DNA of 64,000 nucleotides from Acidobacteriota bacterium (GTDB lineage Bacteria; Acidobacteriota; Blastocatellia; Pyrinomonadales; Pyrinomonadaceae), in assembly GCA_003223025.1 (NCBI GenBank), contig QHXR01000001.1, positions 85,738-149,737 on the forward strand. Reading direction: 5' to 3'. Shown here one piece after another: positions 1 through 9,914 of this stretch. The notes beneath the pieces were generated by a model. The model saw nothing but the letters and a program-made list of their open reading frames with translations. It searched no databases and was not told the origin of the DNA. Position 1 is the first letter of the stretch, and the number at the start of each line of letters is the position of its first letter. Position numbers and translations under genes: made by a program.

Positions 1-1104
1 ACGCGTTCGGATGAGTTGGGAGCAGCTTCGATCAAAGAGGCGGTGTCGAGAGCCGGCATCGACGAATCTCTCATCGACGACGTGATCATGGGTTGCGCGT
101 TTCCCGAAGCACAGCAGGGAATGAACGTGGCTCGCACCTCGTCGATCCTTGCCGGGTTGCCCGTCGAGACGTCGGCCATGACCGTCAATCGGTATTGCTC
201 GTCGGGGCTCCAGACGATCGCCCTCGCCGCCGAACGCATTCAGGTAGGTGGTGCCGACGCGATCGTCGCCGGCGGTCTCGAATCGATGACGGCGATCCCG
301 ATGGGAGGTAATACCTTCAGACCGAATCCGGGTCTCGCCGAAACATATCCCGACTACTATCTCAACATGGGCCTGACGGCGGAGAACCTCGCACGCAAGT
401 ACGAGATCACCCGCGAGCAGGCGGACGAGTTTTCTTATCACTCGCATCAGAAAGCGCTCGCCGCGATCACCGAAGGTAAATTCAAGGACGAGATCGTGCC
501 GGTGAATGTTTTTGTAGATGAGTTTGATGAGAAAGGACGCGTTCGCCGCATGGAAATCGTGTTTGCACAGGACGAAGGCCCGCGTGTCGACACGTCGCTC
601 GAAGGACTCGCGAAACTTCGTGCCGTATTCCATGCTCAGGGAACAGTGACCGCCGGAAACTCTTCGCAGATGTCAGACGGTGCCGCTGCCGCAGTCGTGA
701 TGTCGGCAGACAAAGCAAAGGAACTCGGACTTACGCCGCTCGCAAGATTCGTTTCGTTTGCGACCGCCGGATGTTTGCCCGAAGAGATGGGAATCGGACC
801 CGTGTACGCGATTCCAAAAGCGTTGAAGCTCGCCGGTCTTACCTTAGGTCAGATCGACGTCATCGAGCTCAACGAAGCATTCGCCGCTCAAGGCTTGTCG
901 GTGATGAAGCTGCTCGAGATGGATCCGTCGAAAGTAAACGTCAACGGCGGAGCGGTTGCTCTCGGACATCCACTCGGATGCACCGGTGCGAAGTTGACTG
1001 CGACTCTGCTGCAGGAATTGAAACGCCGCAACGCGCGTTACGGAATGGTGACAATGTGCGTCGGCGGCGGCATGGGAGCCGCTGGAATTTTTGAAAGGAT
1101 GTAA
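1..1104 (+). CDS. Acetyl-CoA acyltransferase (thiolase), 5' end cut by window
   Basis: Thiolase II-type enzyme that cleaves 3-ketoacyl-CoA in the last step of beta-oxidation. The frame is open from base 1, so the true start lies outside the window and roughly 25-30 N-terminal residues are missing. The nucleophilic cysteine sits in [10 protein letters not shown] (about residue 66 of the visible protein). The C-terminal [10 protein letters not shown] and [10 protein letters not shown] motifs supply the catalytic His and the second Cys. The acyl-CoA dehydrogenase gene follows 110 bp downstream on the same strand, as expected for a fatty-acid degradation pair. Substrate chain length cannot be read from the sequence, so no symbol is given. 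Confidence 0.93.
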   Translation, partial: TRSDELGAASIKEAVSRAGIDESLIDDVIMGCAFPEAQQGMNVARTSSILAGLPVETSAMTVNRYCSSGLQTIALAAERIQVGGADAIVAGGLESMTAIPMGGNTFRPNPGLAETYPDYYLNMGLTAENLARKYEITREQADEFSYHSHQKALAAITEGKFKDEIVPVNVFVDEFDEKGRVRRMEIVFAQDEGPRVDTSLEGLAKLRAVFHAQGTVTAGNSSQMSDGAAAAVVMSADKAKELGLTPLARFVSFATAGCLPEEMGIGPVYAIPKALKLAGLTLGQIDVIELNEAFAAQGLSVMKLLEMDPSKVNVNGGAVALGHPLGCTGAKLTATLLQELKRRNARYGMVTMCVGGGMGAAGIFERM

Positions 1105-1112
1105 GCGGAGGT

Positions 1113-1195
1113 TTTCACCGCAGAGACGCAAAGACGCCGAGAAAGAAGCTGGAACTGATTTCCGACTCTGCGTCTCGGCGTCTCGGCGGTCAAAT
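1113..1195. repeat. Imperfect inverted repeat between thiolase and dehydrogenase genes
   Basis: Two arms of about 29 bp (around 1113-1141 and 1165-1195) pair with only a few mismatches. They contain the ACCGCAGAGACGC / GCGTCTCGGCGGT type of motif. It occupies nearly the whole intergenic gap and would form a long hairpin in the transcript. It resembles other intergenic palindromes in this window in placement, not in sequence. Confidence 0.6.
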
Positions 1196-1214
1196 AATCC
1201 TAGGAGCAGAACGA

Positions 1215-2540
1215 ATGGACACACAAATGGAAAAGGAATACATGAAGGGCGGTGAGTTTCTGATTGCCGACACTACCGAGATCTTCACGCCTGAGGATTT
1301 CACCGAAGAGCAGCGGATGATCGGCGAGACGACGCGCGAGTTTGTCGACAACGAGATCCAGCCGCAGCTTCCCGCGCTTGAAAAGCACGCGTGGGAGATT
1401 GCGCGTGAGCTCGTCAAGAAAGGCGGCGATCTCGGCCTGCTCGGTGCGACGATCCCGGAAGAATACGGCGGGCTCGGTCTCGATCAAACGACCGGCGTCG
1501 TGATCGCCGAGTACATCGGACGTGCCGGTGGATTCGGGACGACATTCGGTGCGCAGACATCGATCGGCTTGCTGCCAATTTTGTATTTCGGTTCCGAAGA
1601 GCTGAAGAAGTATTGGATCCCGAAGATCATCTCGGGCGAAACGATCACGGCTTACTGCTTGACCGAAGCCGGCTCGGGCTCGGACGCGCTCGGTGCGAAG
1701 ACAGTCGCGCGACTCACCGAAGACGGACAGCATTACGTGCTCAACGGCGAGAAGATGTTCATCTCGAACGGAAGTTTTGCGGATGTGTACATCGTCTTTG
1801 CAAAGGTCGACGGCGAGAAAGAAAAGTTTTCCGCGTTTGTCGTCGAGCGCAGCGACAACTGTCGGCCCGGTAGTGAAGAGCACAAGATGGGAATCAAGTC
1901 GTCATCGACGACGCCGCTGATTCTGTCGGATGCGAAAATTCCTGCGACGAATCTTATCGGCAACGTCGGTGATGGAGCGAAGATCGCGTTCAACATCCTA
2001 AACGTCGGCCGATTCAAGCTCGGTGCAAGCGTCACGGGAGGAGCAAAGCTCGCGCTCGCGGAGGCGCTCAAATACGCGAACGAGCGACAGCAGTTCGGCA
2101 AGTCGATCTCATCGTTCGGCGCGATCAAACACAAGCTTGCAGAGATGGCGATCCGCACATGGGTCGCCGAATCGATCACATATCGCACGGTCGGTATGAT
2201 CGACGCGCTGATCGGCGATGGTGCAGACAATACGAAAAAGCTGCAGTCGATCGAGGAGTACGCCGTCGAGTCGTCGATCAACAAAGTCGCGTGCAGCGAA
2301 GCTCTAGATTACGTCGTCGACGAGATGGTCCAGATCTACGGCGGCTACGGATACTCGGCTGATTATCCTGCAGAAAAAGCGTATCGCGATTCGCGTATCA
2401 ATCGGATCTTCGAAGGCACGAACGAGATCAATCGACTTCTGATTCCGGGCCAGATGATGAAACGCGCGATGAAAGGGAAGCTCGGCATTATTCCGGCTGC
2501 GAAGGCGCTGCAGGACGAGATCCTGAATCCGCAGATGTAG
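1215..2540 (+). CDS. Acyl-CoA dehydrogenase, main part, ended by an in-frame TAG
   Basis: FAD-dependent acyl-CoA dehydrogenase that introduces the alpha-beta double bond in beta-oxidation. The start at 1215 follows a GGAG Shine-Dalgarno around 1202. Recognisable features are the N-terminal helical domain, the mid-domain (TAYCLTEAGSGSDA) and the C-terminal FAD/catalytic region (YGGYGYSADYPAEKAYRD, then IFEGTNEINR). This family is the long form of about 590 residues with an extra C-terminal domain. Here the frame stops at TAG 2538-2540 after residue 441. The missing domain follows immediately in the same frame (2541-2906). The stop therefore looks like a nonsense change or a sequence error. Confidence 0.92.
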   Translation: MDTQMEKEYMKGGEFLIADTTEIFTPEDFTEEQRMIGETTREFVDNEIQPQLPALEKHAWEIARELVKKGGDLGLLGATIPEEYGGLGLDQTTGVVIAEYIGRAGGFGTTFGAQTSIGLLPILYFGSEELKKYWIPKIISGETITAYCLTEAGSGSDALGAKTVARLTEDGQHYVLNGEKMFISNGSFADVYIVFAKVDGEKEKFSAFVVERSDNCRPGSEEHKMGIKSSSTTPLILSDAKIPATNLIGNVGDGAKIAFNILNVGRFKLGASVTGGAKLALAEALKYANERQQFGKSISSFGAIKHKLAEMAIRTWVAESITYRTVGMIDALIGDGADNTKKLQSIEEYAVESSINKVACSEALDYVVDEMVQIYGGYGYSADYPAEKAYRDSRINRIFEGTNEINRLLIPGQMMKRAMKGKLGIIPAAKALQDEILNPQM

Positions 2541-2906
2541 TTCGATGAAGACACCGGATTGCTGGCTTTGGAGACAAAGCTCGCTGCGAATGCGAAGAAG
2601 GTCGCCCTGATGGTACTAGGAACCGCGGCGCAGAAATACATGATGGGGCTTGCGGACCAGCAGGAAGTTTTGCTCAACTGCGCCGACATCATCATGGATG
2701 CGTATCAGATGGAGACCGCGGTGCTGCGTGCGAAGAAAATTGCAGTCGCTAAGTCGGAAGACGCGGCCGCTCGGTACATCGACATCGCCTCGGTCTATTG
2801 CAACGCGTTGAAGAGATTTACGAAGAACAATTCGCCGATCAATACTATTGCGGCTCGGCAGCGGATCGCGGCGGAGTTGATCGAGAAGAATAAGTACGTG
2901 TATTAA
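2541..2906 (+). pseudogene. C-terminal domain of the acyl-CoA dehydrogenase, downstream of an in-frame TAG
   Basis: This stretch stays in exactly the same frame as the gene at 1215 and begins FDEDTGLLALETK directly after the TAG. It encodes about 121 residues of helical sequence typical of the extra C-terminal domain of long-form acyl-CoA dehydrogenases, ending at TAA 2904-2906. It has no ribosome binding site of its own, and the only nearby start is a weak TTG at 2559. A single base change (for example GAG, AAG or CAG to TAG) would account for the split. Independent translation seems unlikely. Confidence 0.75.
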
Positions 2907-2916
2907 GGATTTCAAC

Positions 2917-3000
2917 TTTCACGGTTTCAAATTTGAAATTCGAAATTTGAAATTTGAAAAGGACGCGGGAAGCCCGGAGTGAGAACTTCGGGCTTTTTTA
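2917..3000 (+). terminator. AT-rich palindrome followed by Rho-independent terminator
   Basis: A GAAGCCCG / CGGGCTT stem (about 2969-2976 with 2989-2995) is followed by a T-run, closing the beta-oxidation unit. Just before it, 2921-2958 is a near-perfect AT-rich palindrome built from TTTCAAATTTGAAAT-type units. The same motif recurs at about 3361-3392 and 3721-3760. Confidence 0.8.
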
Positions 3001-3089
3001 TTCGCCATTGTCGCTGGTGAAATGAGAACCACTAAGAATATTTCAGATCATTTTAAGACTCCGCCGTGAACCGGTGTTACTAGTCAGTT

Positions 3090-3638
3090 ATGAAATACAA
3101 AAACTTTGAAGAGCTTCCCGTATGGCAAGCAGCAGTTGAGTTCGCACTCAAAGTCTTTGAGTTCACGGACAAAGCAGACTTTCGCGGATTCGGTGATACA
3201 AAAAATCAACTCGAACGAGCGACGGTTTCCATATCCAATAATATCGCCGAGGGTTTTGAACGAGGAGCGAACACAGAGCTCATCTACTTCCTCTATATTT
3301 CCAAGGGTTCCGCCGGCGAATGTCGCTCTATGCTCCGTCTCTGCGAATACGCCCCACGCTTTTCAAATTTCAAATCTGAAATTTCAAATTTGATAAACCG
3401 CGCGGTCGGCATCTCAAAGCAACTGAACGGCTGGCTCGAGTCGCTAAAAAACTCAAAGATCAAAGGAAACAGATACCTAACAAAAGAAGACCGAAAGTGG
3501 ATCGCTAAAGACAAGGAGCTCGCCGAGTTCGACGCGCAAATGGCTGAGTACCGCCGGCAGCATCTGGAAATGCTCGAGCGACGGCACCATGACCCTGGAA
3601 GCGCACCTGCGGATTCCGCGCTTGACGAATCGCATTAG
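3090..3638 (+). CDS. Four-helix-bundle protein (23S rRNA intervening-sequence protein family)
   Basis: Small all-helical protein of the family once found encoded in 23S rRNA intervening sequences. The molecular role of free-standing members is unknown. The hallmark N-terminal pattern FEELPVWQAA and the central SISNNIAEGFERG motif are clear. The 182 residues exceed the usual 115-130. The extra length comes from an inserted segment (around RFSNFKSEISNL), encoded by an AT-rich palindrome, and from a charged C-terminal tail. A degraded second copy of the palindrome region lies downstream at 3699-3762. The gene stands alone between two terminator/repeat regions. Confidence 0.85.
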   Translation: MKYKNFEELPVWQAAVEFALKVFEFTDKADFRGFGDTKNQLERATVSISNNIAEGFERGANTELIYFLYISKGSAGECRSMLRLCEYAPRFSNFKSEISNLINRAVGISKQLNGWLESLKNSKIKGNRYLTKEDRKWIAKDKELAEFDAQMAEYRRQHLEMLERRHHDPGSAPADSALDESH

Positions 3639-3656
3639 ATGAATGTCGCGGACTCG

Positions 3657-3762
3657 CTGAAACGCAAGAGCTCGTGGCTATTGCAGATCTATACGATTCA
3701 TCTCTTCGAATACGAGCCACGCTTTTCAAATTTCGAATCTGAAATTTCAAATTCGAAAAGGG
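3657..3762 (+). pseudogene. Possible remnant of a second four-helix-bundle gene, with palindrome
   Basis: Bases 3702-3755 match 3341-3392 of the preceding gene closely. In the corresponding frame they read EYEPRFSNFESEISN against EYAPRFSNFKSEISN, extending a short way upstream (LFEYEP against LCEYAP). No full gene is present. Alternatively only the palindrome and its flank were duplicated. The rest of the 3639-3854 gap shows nothing else recognisable. Confidence 0.45.
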
Positions 3763-3854
3763 CACGGTGAGCCTCAATCCGAGCTCGACCAAAATCCGTT
3801 CACATACGGCCTCTCGGAACTAGCATTCAATTCTCATCCGAGTAAAATGAACCT

Positions 3855-5324
3855 ATGTCAGCAATACGGACACTGGGTGAATTAAGAGCAAGCGGGTACG
3901 CGTCGCGTTCTGTGAAGGACGAGATGCGTGCGAATCTCATCACGAAACTTCAGGGCGGCGAACGATTGTTTCCCGGCATTCTCGGATACGACGAATCGGT
4001 CGTGCCGCAGATCACGAACGCGATACTCGCGAAACATAATTTTATTCTTCTCGGTCTGCGCGGTCAGGCGAAGTCGCGGATCATACGACAGCTCACCGAT
4101 CTACTCGACGAAGAGATCCCGATCATCGCGGGCTCTGAGATCAACGACGATCCGTTCGCCCCGCTGAGCGCGTACGGGCGACAGACTGTCGATCTACACG
4201 GTGACGAGACGAAGATCGACTGGGTGCATCGCGACAATCGATTTGTTGAGAAGCTTGCGACTCCGGACGTGACGATCGCGGACATCATCGGCGACGTCGA
4301 TCCGATCAAGGCTGCGAAGGGCGGGCATCTATTGTCGGATGAGTTGACGATCCATTTCGGCCTGCTACCTCGTGCGAATCGCGGCATCTTCGCGATCAAC
4401 GAATTGCCCGATCTCGCGGGTAAAATTCAGGTCGGACTCTTCAACATCATGCAGGAAGGCGACGTACAGATTAAGGGTTACCCCGTGCGTCTGCCACTTG
4501 ATCTGCTACTTGTCTTCAGCGCGAATCCCGAAGATTACACGGCTCGCGGAAAGATCATCACGCCGCTCAAAGATCGCATCGGAGCCGAGGTGATGACGCA
4601 TTATCCTGCGAACGTTCAGCTGAGCTCCGAGATCACAAAACAGGAAGCATGGACGAAACGTGGACTCGAAGATTTTACCGTCGAGATTCCCGATTTCATC
4701 GCGGAGATCATCGAGCAGATCGCGTTCGAAGCACGCGACGATCAACGCGTCGATAAACGCAGCGGCGTCTCGCAGCGATTCTCGATCACGGCGATCGAGG
4801 CTGCGGTTTCTAATGCGGAGCGTCGTGCTCTGATCACCGGCGAAGAGGAGATCGTCCCGCGGATCTCGGACATCTACGCGGCTCTCCCGGCGATGACCGG
4901 AAAGATGGAGCTCGAATACGAAGGCGAACAGATCGGCGGAACTCGTCTGGCAAAAGATCTGATCAAACGTGCGTGCGGTGTGATCTTCGAAGGATTTTTT
5001 CTCGGGATCGATTTCACTCCGACGATTCACTGGTTCGATGAGGGCAACAAGCTTTTGATGTCTGACACTGCATCTGCGGAAGAATGTGTAGGTTTGCTCG
5101 ACAGCGTTCCGCAGTTGATCGACTCAACGTTAGTGCCTTTGGAATTTCGAAAAGACGATAAAGCAAAACTTGTCTCGGCCTGCGAGTTTGTCCTTGAAGG
5201 TCTTTATGCCCAAAACAAGATTTCGCGAAACGAGAGCGGCGGTTACGAAGCCGTCACGAAAGCGAAGCGTGATCGGCGTGGAATGATCTATGAAGATTTC
5301 ACGGATGTTGAAGGGTATAACTAG
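3855..5324 (+). CDS. MoxR / Mg-chelatase subunit I-type AAA+ ATPase
   Basis: AAA+ ATPase of the MoxR/ChlI group. These act as ATP-driven chaperones or metal-insertion motors together with a VWA-domain partner. Walker A is GLRGQAKS (residues about 67-74), Walker B lies around GIFAINELPDL (about 178-188), and VFSANPEDYTARGKIITPLKDR is the sensor 1/arginine-finger region. The 489-residue length fits the ChlI-like group. The probable partner is the VWA protein at 7025-8353 on the same strand. The intervening 1.7 kb holds a small membrane protein, a large palindrome and two minus-strand genes, so the pair is split rather than a tight operon. The substrate is unknown. Confidence 0.85.
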   Translation: MSAIRTLGELRASGYASRSVKDEMRANLITKLQGGERLFPGILGYDESVVPQITNAILAKHNFILLGLRGQAKSRIIRQLTDLLDEEIPIIAGSEINDDPFAPLSAYGRQTVDLHGDETKIDWVHRDNRFVEKLATPDVTIADIIGDVDPIKAAKGGHLLSDELTIHFGLLPRANRGIFAINELPDLAGKIQVGLFNIMQEGDVQIKGYPVRLPLDLLLVFSANPEDYTARGKIITPLKDRIGAEVMTHYPANVQLSSEITKQEAWTKRGLEDFTVEIPDFIAEIIEQIAFEARDDQRVDKRSGVSQRFSITAIEAAVSNAERRALITGEEEIVPRISDIYAALPAMTGKMELEYEGEQIGGTRLAKDLIKRACGVIFEGFFLGIDFTPTIHWFDEGNKLLMSDTASAEECVGLLDSVPQLIDSTLVPLEFRKDDKAKLVSACEFVLEGLYAQNKISRNESGGYEAVTKAKRDRRGMIYEDFTDVEGYN

Positions 5325-5335
5325 ATCGGACCACT

Positions 5336-5587
5336 ATGCAGTCGGAGCCGCAAAAGATTCTGGAGTTGCAGGTTAAGGTAAGCAAGATCCTCGGAGTTGG
5401 ATTTATCTTTTCTATCGTATGGGTGGCAGGCGTCGGATCGTTCATCGCAGTTCTTTTGGGAGTATATGCACGAAAATTAATCAAAGGTTCCGACGGGCAA
5501 GTCGCCGGCATCAAGATGGCCTGGTGGTGCATCATTGTCGGAATGATAGGAACGATCATCATGCCAATCATTCTCTTCAGCAAATGA
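5336..5587 (+). CDS. Small two-helix membrane protein
   Basis: An 83-residue protein with two strongly hydrophobic segments (about residues 18-42 and 61-80) and a short polar N-terminus. It starts 11 bp after the ATPase gene, suggesting co-transcription, although no good Shine-Dalgarno is visible. I do not recognise a family. By position it could be an accessory of the ATPase. The short length and weak initiation region make it less certain than its neighbours. Confidence 0.55.
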   Translation: MQSEPQKILELQVKVSKILGVGFIFSIVWVAGVGSFIAVLLGVYARKLIKGSDGQVAGIKMAWWCIIVGMIGTIIMPIILFSK

Positions 5588-5621
5588 GACCATGCCACCT
5601 TTTGGTAGAGTTGGCGCTCAT

Positions 5622-5876
5622 AAGCCCGCGAAGCGGCCGACGGCATAAAGCCCCGGGTGCGAACCCGGGGAGCGGTCGTCACACAAGAACAAGCTCGCGA
5701 ATGCGAGCGACGGATAATTAAGATCTTCAATCGACAATGATGACGATGATGAATGTAGTCGCAATACTCTGCCCGGACCTAGCTACATCCGTCGCTCGCA
5801 TTCGCGAGCTCGTCGCGGTACCGCGTTCCCCGGGTTCGCACCCGGGGCTTTATGCCGTCGGCCGCTTCGCGGGCTA
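5622..5876. repeat. Large inverted repeat of the CCCGGG / GCATAAAGCC family
   Basis: The left arm (about 5622-5716) and right arm (about 5779-5876) are near-perfect reverse complements. They contain GCCGACGGCATAAAGCC, a CCCGGGT-type inner hairpin and a GCTCGCGAATGCGAGCGAC block. The same modules recur at 33511-33728 and, in diverged form, at 36798-36997. This is a dispersed palindromic element with no coding potential seen. Confidence 0.8.
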
Positions 5877-5883
5877 AAAGAAG

Positions 5884-5924
5884 ATGAAAAAAACCGTGAT
5901 GAGTGTGAGGACTCATCACGGTTC
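5884..5924 (-). terminator. Rho-independent terminator of the 5956 gene
   Basis: A perfect 13-bp stem (AACCGTGATGAGT / ACTCATCACGGTT) with a 6-nt loop. On the minus strand it is followed by a T-run (the AAAAAAA at about 5886 on the plus strand). It lies just downstream of the minus-strand glycine-zipper gene. Confidence 0.85.
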
Positions 5925-5955
5925 ACCTTCCCCGGTTCGTTCTGTCTAATTCGTA

Positions 5956-6279
5956 TTAACGATAGACTCTGTAATACCGATTCGTTTTCGGATTCAGCTT
6001 GTACGTGTACAGCGCTGCACCACCCGCACCGGCTGCCGTGCCGATCAACGCACCCTTCTTGCCGCCGATCAATCCACCAAGCAGAGCGCCGGCCGCTGTA
6101 CCGATACCGATGTTGATCAGGTTGCGATGACGCGAGTAGAAGCTCGGCTTCTGATATGTCGTCGTCGTATAAGCTCGTCGCGTTCTGTATCGCGTCTGTG
6201 CATCTGCCGAACCTGCGAACATCGGAATAGCAACCATCATCAAGGCCATCATCATGAATGTAGTTATGATTTTTTTCAT
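5956..6279 (-). CDS. Secreted glycine-zipper protein (paralogue 1)
   Basis: A 107-residue exported protein. The signal peptide is MKKIITTFMMMALMMVAIP... ending near ADAQ. A basic, Tyr/Arg-rich stretch follows, then PSFYSRHRNLINIGIG and a glycine-zipper segment (GALLGGLIGGKKGALIG) that could insert in or associate with membrane. The C-terminus is YKLNPKTNRYY. It is closely similar to the next minus-strand gene (6552-6893) through the RHRNLIN-to-YKLNPK part, so the two are tandem duplicates. The function is unknown; glycine-zipper proteins are often outer-membrane or stress-linked. It has its own terminator at 5884-5924. Confidence 0.8.
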   Translation of the reverse strand: MKKIITTFMMMALMMVAIPMFAGSADAQTRYRTRRAYTTTTYQKPSFYSRHRNLINIGIGTAAGALLGGLIGGKKGALIGTAAGAGGAALYTYKLNPKTNRYYRVYR

Positions 6280-6452
6280 TACAATCTCTCCTTCCTTTAA
6301 AAATCTCGAAACATTCCGTTTCGCTGCAACGGTAATCGCAACGAACGTGCCATAAAAATAACGCCTACTATTTCAGCAGTTACGAAAAAACGATCGATTC
6401 CACGTCGGATTTCGAATACTAAATCGAATACGGCTATCGCTATTTGGTATGC

Positions 6453-6520
6453 GCAAAAAAAATCGTGCGGTCCGAATTTCAGCGTTGATACGGGAAGCTG
6501 AAATTTTCAGATCGCACGAA
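6453..6520 (-). terminator. Terminator of the 6552 gene
   Basis: On the minus strand a long stem (CGTGCGATCTGAAAATTTCAGC pairing, with a few mismatches, with GCTGAAATTCGGACCGCACG) is followed by ATTTTTTTT. It follows the stop of the second glycine-zipper gene. The rest of 6280-6551 is the upstream region of the 5956 gene and shows no other feature. Confidence 0.75.
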
Positions 6521-6551
6521 GAATGCGCGAGATAGGCGTTGCGCGATTTAC

Positions 6552-6893
6552 CTAGCGATAATAGCGTCGCTTAGGATTCAATTTGTAAGTGTAGAGAGCA
6601 CCGGCTCCGGCCCCGCCGAGCAATCCCAATCCAACACCGCGGCGTCCGCCGATCAAGCCTCCGATCAAGGCACCGCCACCTGCGGCGATTCCCATATTAA
6701 TGAGATTGCGATGCCGGCGATAGAAACTCGGACGATTTGCCGCGTAGCCTGCGGTCGCGTAACGCGACGAGTAATTTCTGGAGACTCGTGCTCTGCTGCG
6801 ACGATGGCGCGGACACGCGTGTGCTTCCATCGAGAGCGGCAGACCGACAGCGAAGATGAGAAACATCATTGCCGATACCAAAAACTTTTTCAT
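6552..6893 (-). CDS. Secreted glycine-zipper protein (paralogue 2)
   Basis: A 113-residue paralogue of the protein at 5956-6279. It has a signal peptide (MKKFLVSAMMFLIFAVG... to about residue 26), an Arg-rich linker, PSFYRRHRNLINMGIA, a glycine-zipper core (GGALIGGLIGGRRGVGLG) and a YKLNPKRRYYR end. A GAAAGGAG-type Shine-Dalgarno lies just upstream on the minus strand. The conserved core and divergent linker suggest an older tandem duplication. Function unknown. Confidence 0.8.
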   Translation of the reverse strand: MKKFLVSAMMFLIFAVGLPLSMEAHACPRHRRSRARVSRNYSSRYATAGYAANRPSFYRRHRNLINMGIAAGGGALIGGLIGGRRGVGLGLLGGAGAGALYTYKLNPKRRYYR

Positions 6894-7024
6894 AGATAGA
6901 CTCCTTTCTTCTAAAAAATTTAGTTCGAGGAGAGAATGTGCTAAGTTTTTGGAGAGAGTAAAAGAGCGGCTTGGGTAGGTTCAATATAGCGTCTGATACC
7001 GGCGTTGACAAGCGCATTTTCGCG

Positions 7025-8353
<1,329 letters not shown>

Positions 8354-8428
8354 GGCGCTTCGCAGCATTGCACGAGAGCGCAAGTCGTGAAAAACTGTAC
8401 GTGAATTTCGCTCCGGCCCTTTTCCCGA

Positions 8429-9022
8429 ATGAACATCGCAACGATCGTCAGCTCAAATTCTCACATCGATTACATCGCGCGCATCATCGATGCTCCCGGC
8501 GAAGACGGAAACTTACCCGATGCGTCGGAGCACTGCTTCGGTCAGTTTGTTTCGATCGATGGTGATCGCGAAAAGGTCATCGGCGTGATCTATGATTCGC
8601 GGCTTGTGAATCCGGAGTACGGAAGCTTCGGCCCACGATCCGGACCGCGTGCCGAGCTCGGACGACGGACTGCCGATGTCGTTCGCGAAGAGGGAATACT
8701 GATCGGCATTTTGTTGCTTGGTACGATCGACGAATCGGGAAAATCGTTTCACGGCGTGCCGGGAAAGATCGTTCCGGTCGGACGGGCTGTCTCGAACGCA
8801 GGCCGCGAGATCGTCAAGACTTTTCACACCGGAGCCGACGGCCGCGTGCATCTTCATTATTATCCGCAGGTCGTAACAAACGCCCGCCAATTTGCGCTCC
8901 CGCTTCTCAATTCCATAATTGATCAGGTCTCGGCTGAATGTTCTACCGCCGAAGGAGACCGTCTCAAAGTTCTGCGCCAATCGCTTACGTGGCAGGCAAC
9001 TCTTGGCGGAGTGAAATTGTAG
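8429..9022 (+). CDS. Conserved-looking protein of unknown function, possible HAS-barrel fold
   Basis: A 197-residue soluble protein with no signal or membrane segment. The N-terminal half (GQFVSIDGDREKVIGVIYDSRLVNP) has a beta-rich pattern resembling the HAS-barrel that precedes HerA-type ATPases. That resemblance is weak, and no ATPase domain follows. It ends 5 bp before the DNA methyltransferase start, so the two are probably co-translated and may act together on DNA. Codon use matches the neighbours. Confidence 0.6.
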   Translation: MNIATIVSSNSHIDYIARIIDAPGEDGNLPDASEHCFGQFVSIDGDREKVIGVIYDSRLVNPEYGSFGPRSGPRAELGRRTADVVREEGILIGILLLGTIDESGKSFHGVPGKIVPVGRAVSNAGREIVKTFHTGADGRVHLHYYPQVVTNARQFALPLLNSIIDQVSAECSTAEGDRLKVLRQSLTWQATLGGVKL

Positions 9023-9027
9023 ATAAG

Positions 9028-9885
9028 ATGACGATCGAACTCGAAAATATCTATCGCGAAAATTGTCTCGAAACGATGAGTCGGATGCCCGACGACTTTC
9101 TCGACATGACGATCACGAGTCCGCCGTACGACGATCTTCGCGACTACAACGGTTATCACTTTCCGGTCGAAGAGATCGCGGATCTTCTCTATCGAAAGAC
9201 GAAGCCGGGCGGTGTCGTGATTTGGGTAGTCGCCGATCGAACGGTTAACGGGAGCGAATCGTTGACGAGCTTTCAGCATGCGTTCGAATTTCGCCGGGCG
9301 AATTTCAAAGTGCATGACACGATGCTCTACGTGAAGAATAATCCGATCCCGAGCGACTGCGGCAAACGCTATCGTCAAATGTTTGAATACATGTTCTGTT
9401 TTTCGAAGGAACAACCCAAAACTTTCAATCCAATTACCGAACCGACAAAATCGGCTGGACAAAAGATAAAGGCGTTTCGAATTACCGAGAGCGGACGCGG
9501 AAACGTGCCGGACGAAGATATCGGTCGTGAAATAAAAAGTACTCGAAAGGTCGGAAATATTTTCAACTACAACGTCGGCACGTCGTCGTCGCGTGACAAG
9601 ATCGCGTTCGAGCATCCGGCGATCTTTCCCGAGCGTCTCGTCGAGGATCAGATCAAAAGTTGGACGAATCCGGGCGATCTTGTCTACGACTGTTTTATGG
9701 GCAGCGGAACGACGGCGAAGATCGCACATCTTCTGAAGCGGCGTTGGATAGGTTCAGAGATCTCGCAGGAGTATGTCGATATCGCGATGCGGCGTCTGGC
9801 TGACCACGTTGAACACGATAAGATTTTGGCCTCTGCGACAACCAAAAACGGTCGGAAAGCGTCTATAAGTCGTTTGATAAACTAG
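9028..9885 (+). CDS. DNA methyltransferase (amino-MTase, beta-type motif order)
   Basis: SAM-dependent methyltransferase acting on adenine-N6 or cytosine-N4. Motif IV is TSPPYDD near the N-terminus (residues 30-36). The SAM-binding motif I is DCFMGSGTTAKIA near the C-terminus. The catalytic-before-SAM order is the beta arrangement. ATG 9028 (MTIELENIY) is preferred over an upstream frame-open extension that overlaps the previous gene. No restriction endonuclease is adjacent, so it is either an orphan regulatory methylase or linked to the unknown gene immediately upstream. Target sequence unknown. Confidence 0.88.
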   Translation: MTIELENIYRENCLETMSRMPDDFLDMTITSPPYDDLRDYNGYHFPVEEIADLLYRKTKPGGVVIWVVADRTVNGSESLTSFQHAFEFRRANFKVHDTMLYVKNNPIPSDCGKRYRQMFEYMFCFSKEQPKTFNPITEPTKSAGQKIKAFRITESGRGNVPDEDIGREIKSTRKVGNIFNYNVGTSSSRDKIAFEHPAIFPERLVEDQIKSWTNPGDLVYDCFMGSGTTAKIAHLLKRRWIGSEISQEYVDIAMRRLADHVEHDKILASATTKNGRKASISRLIN

Positions 9886-9914
9886 TTTCTCCTCCGACGG
9901 TAAAAGGAACTTCC

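Noticed and set aside
5956-6893. Glycine-zipper tandem as a toxin-antitoxin pair
   Set aside because: The two proteins are paralogues with the same domain order and separate terminators; nothing suggests opposing roles.
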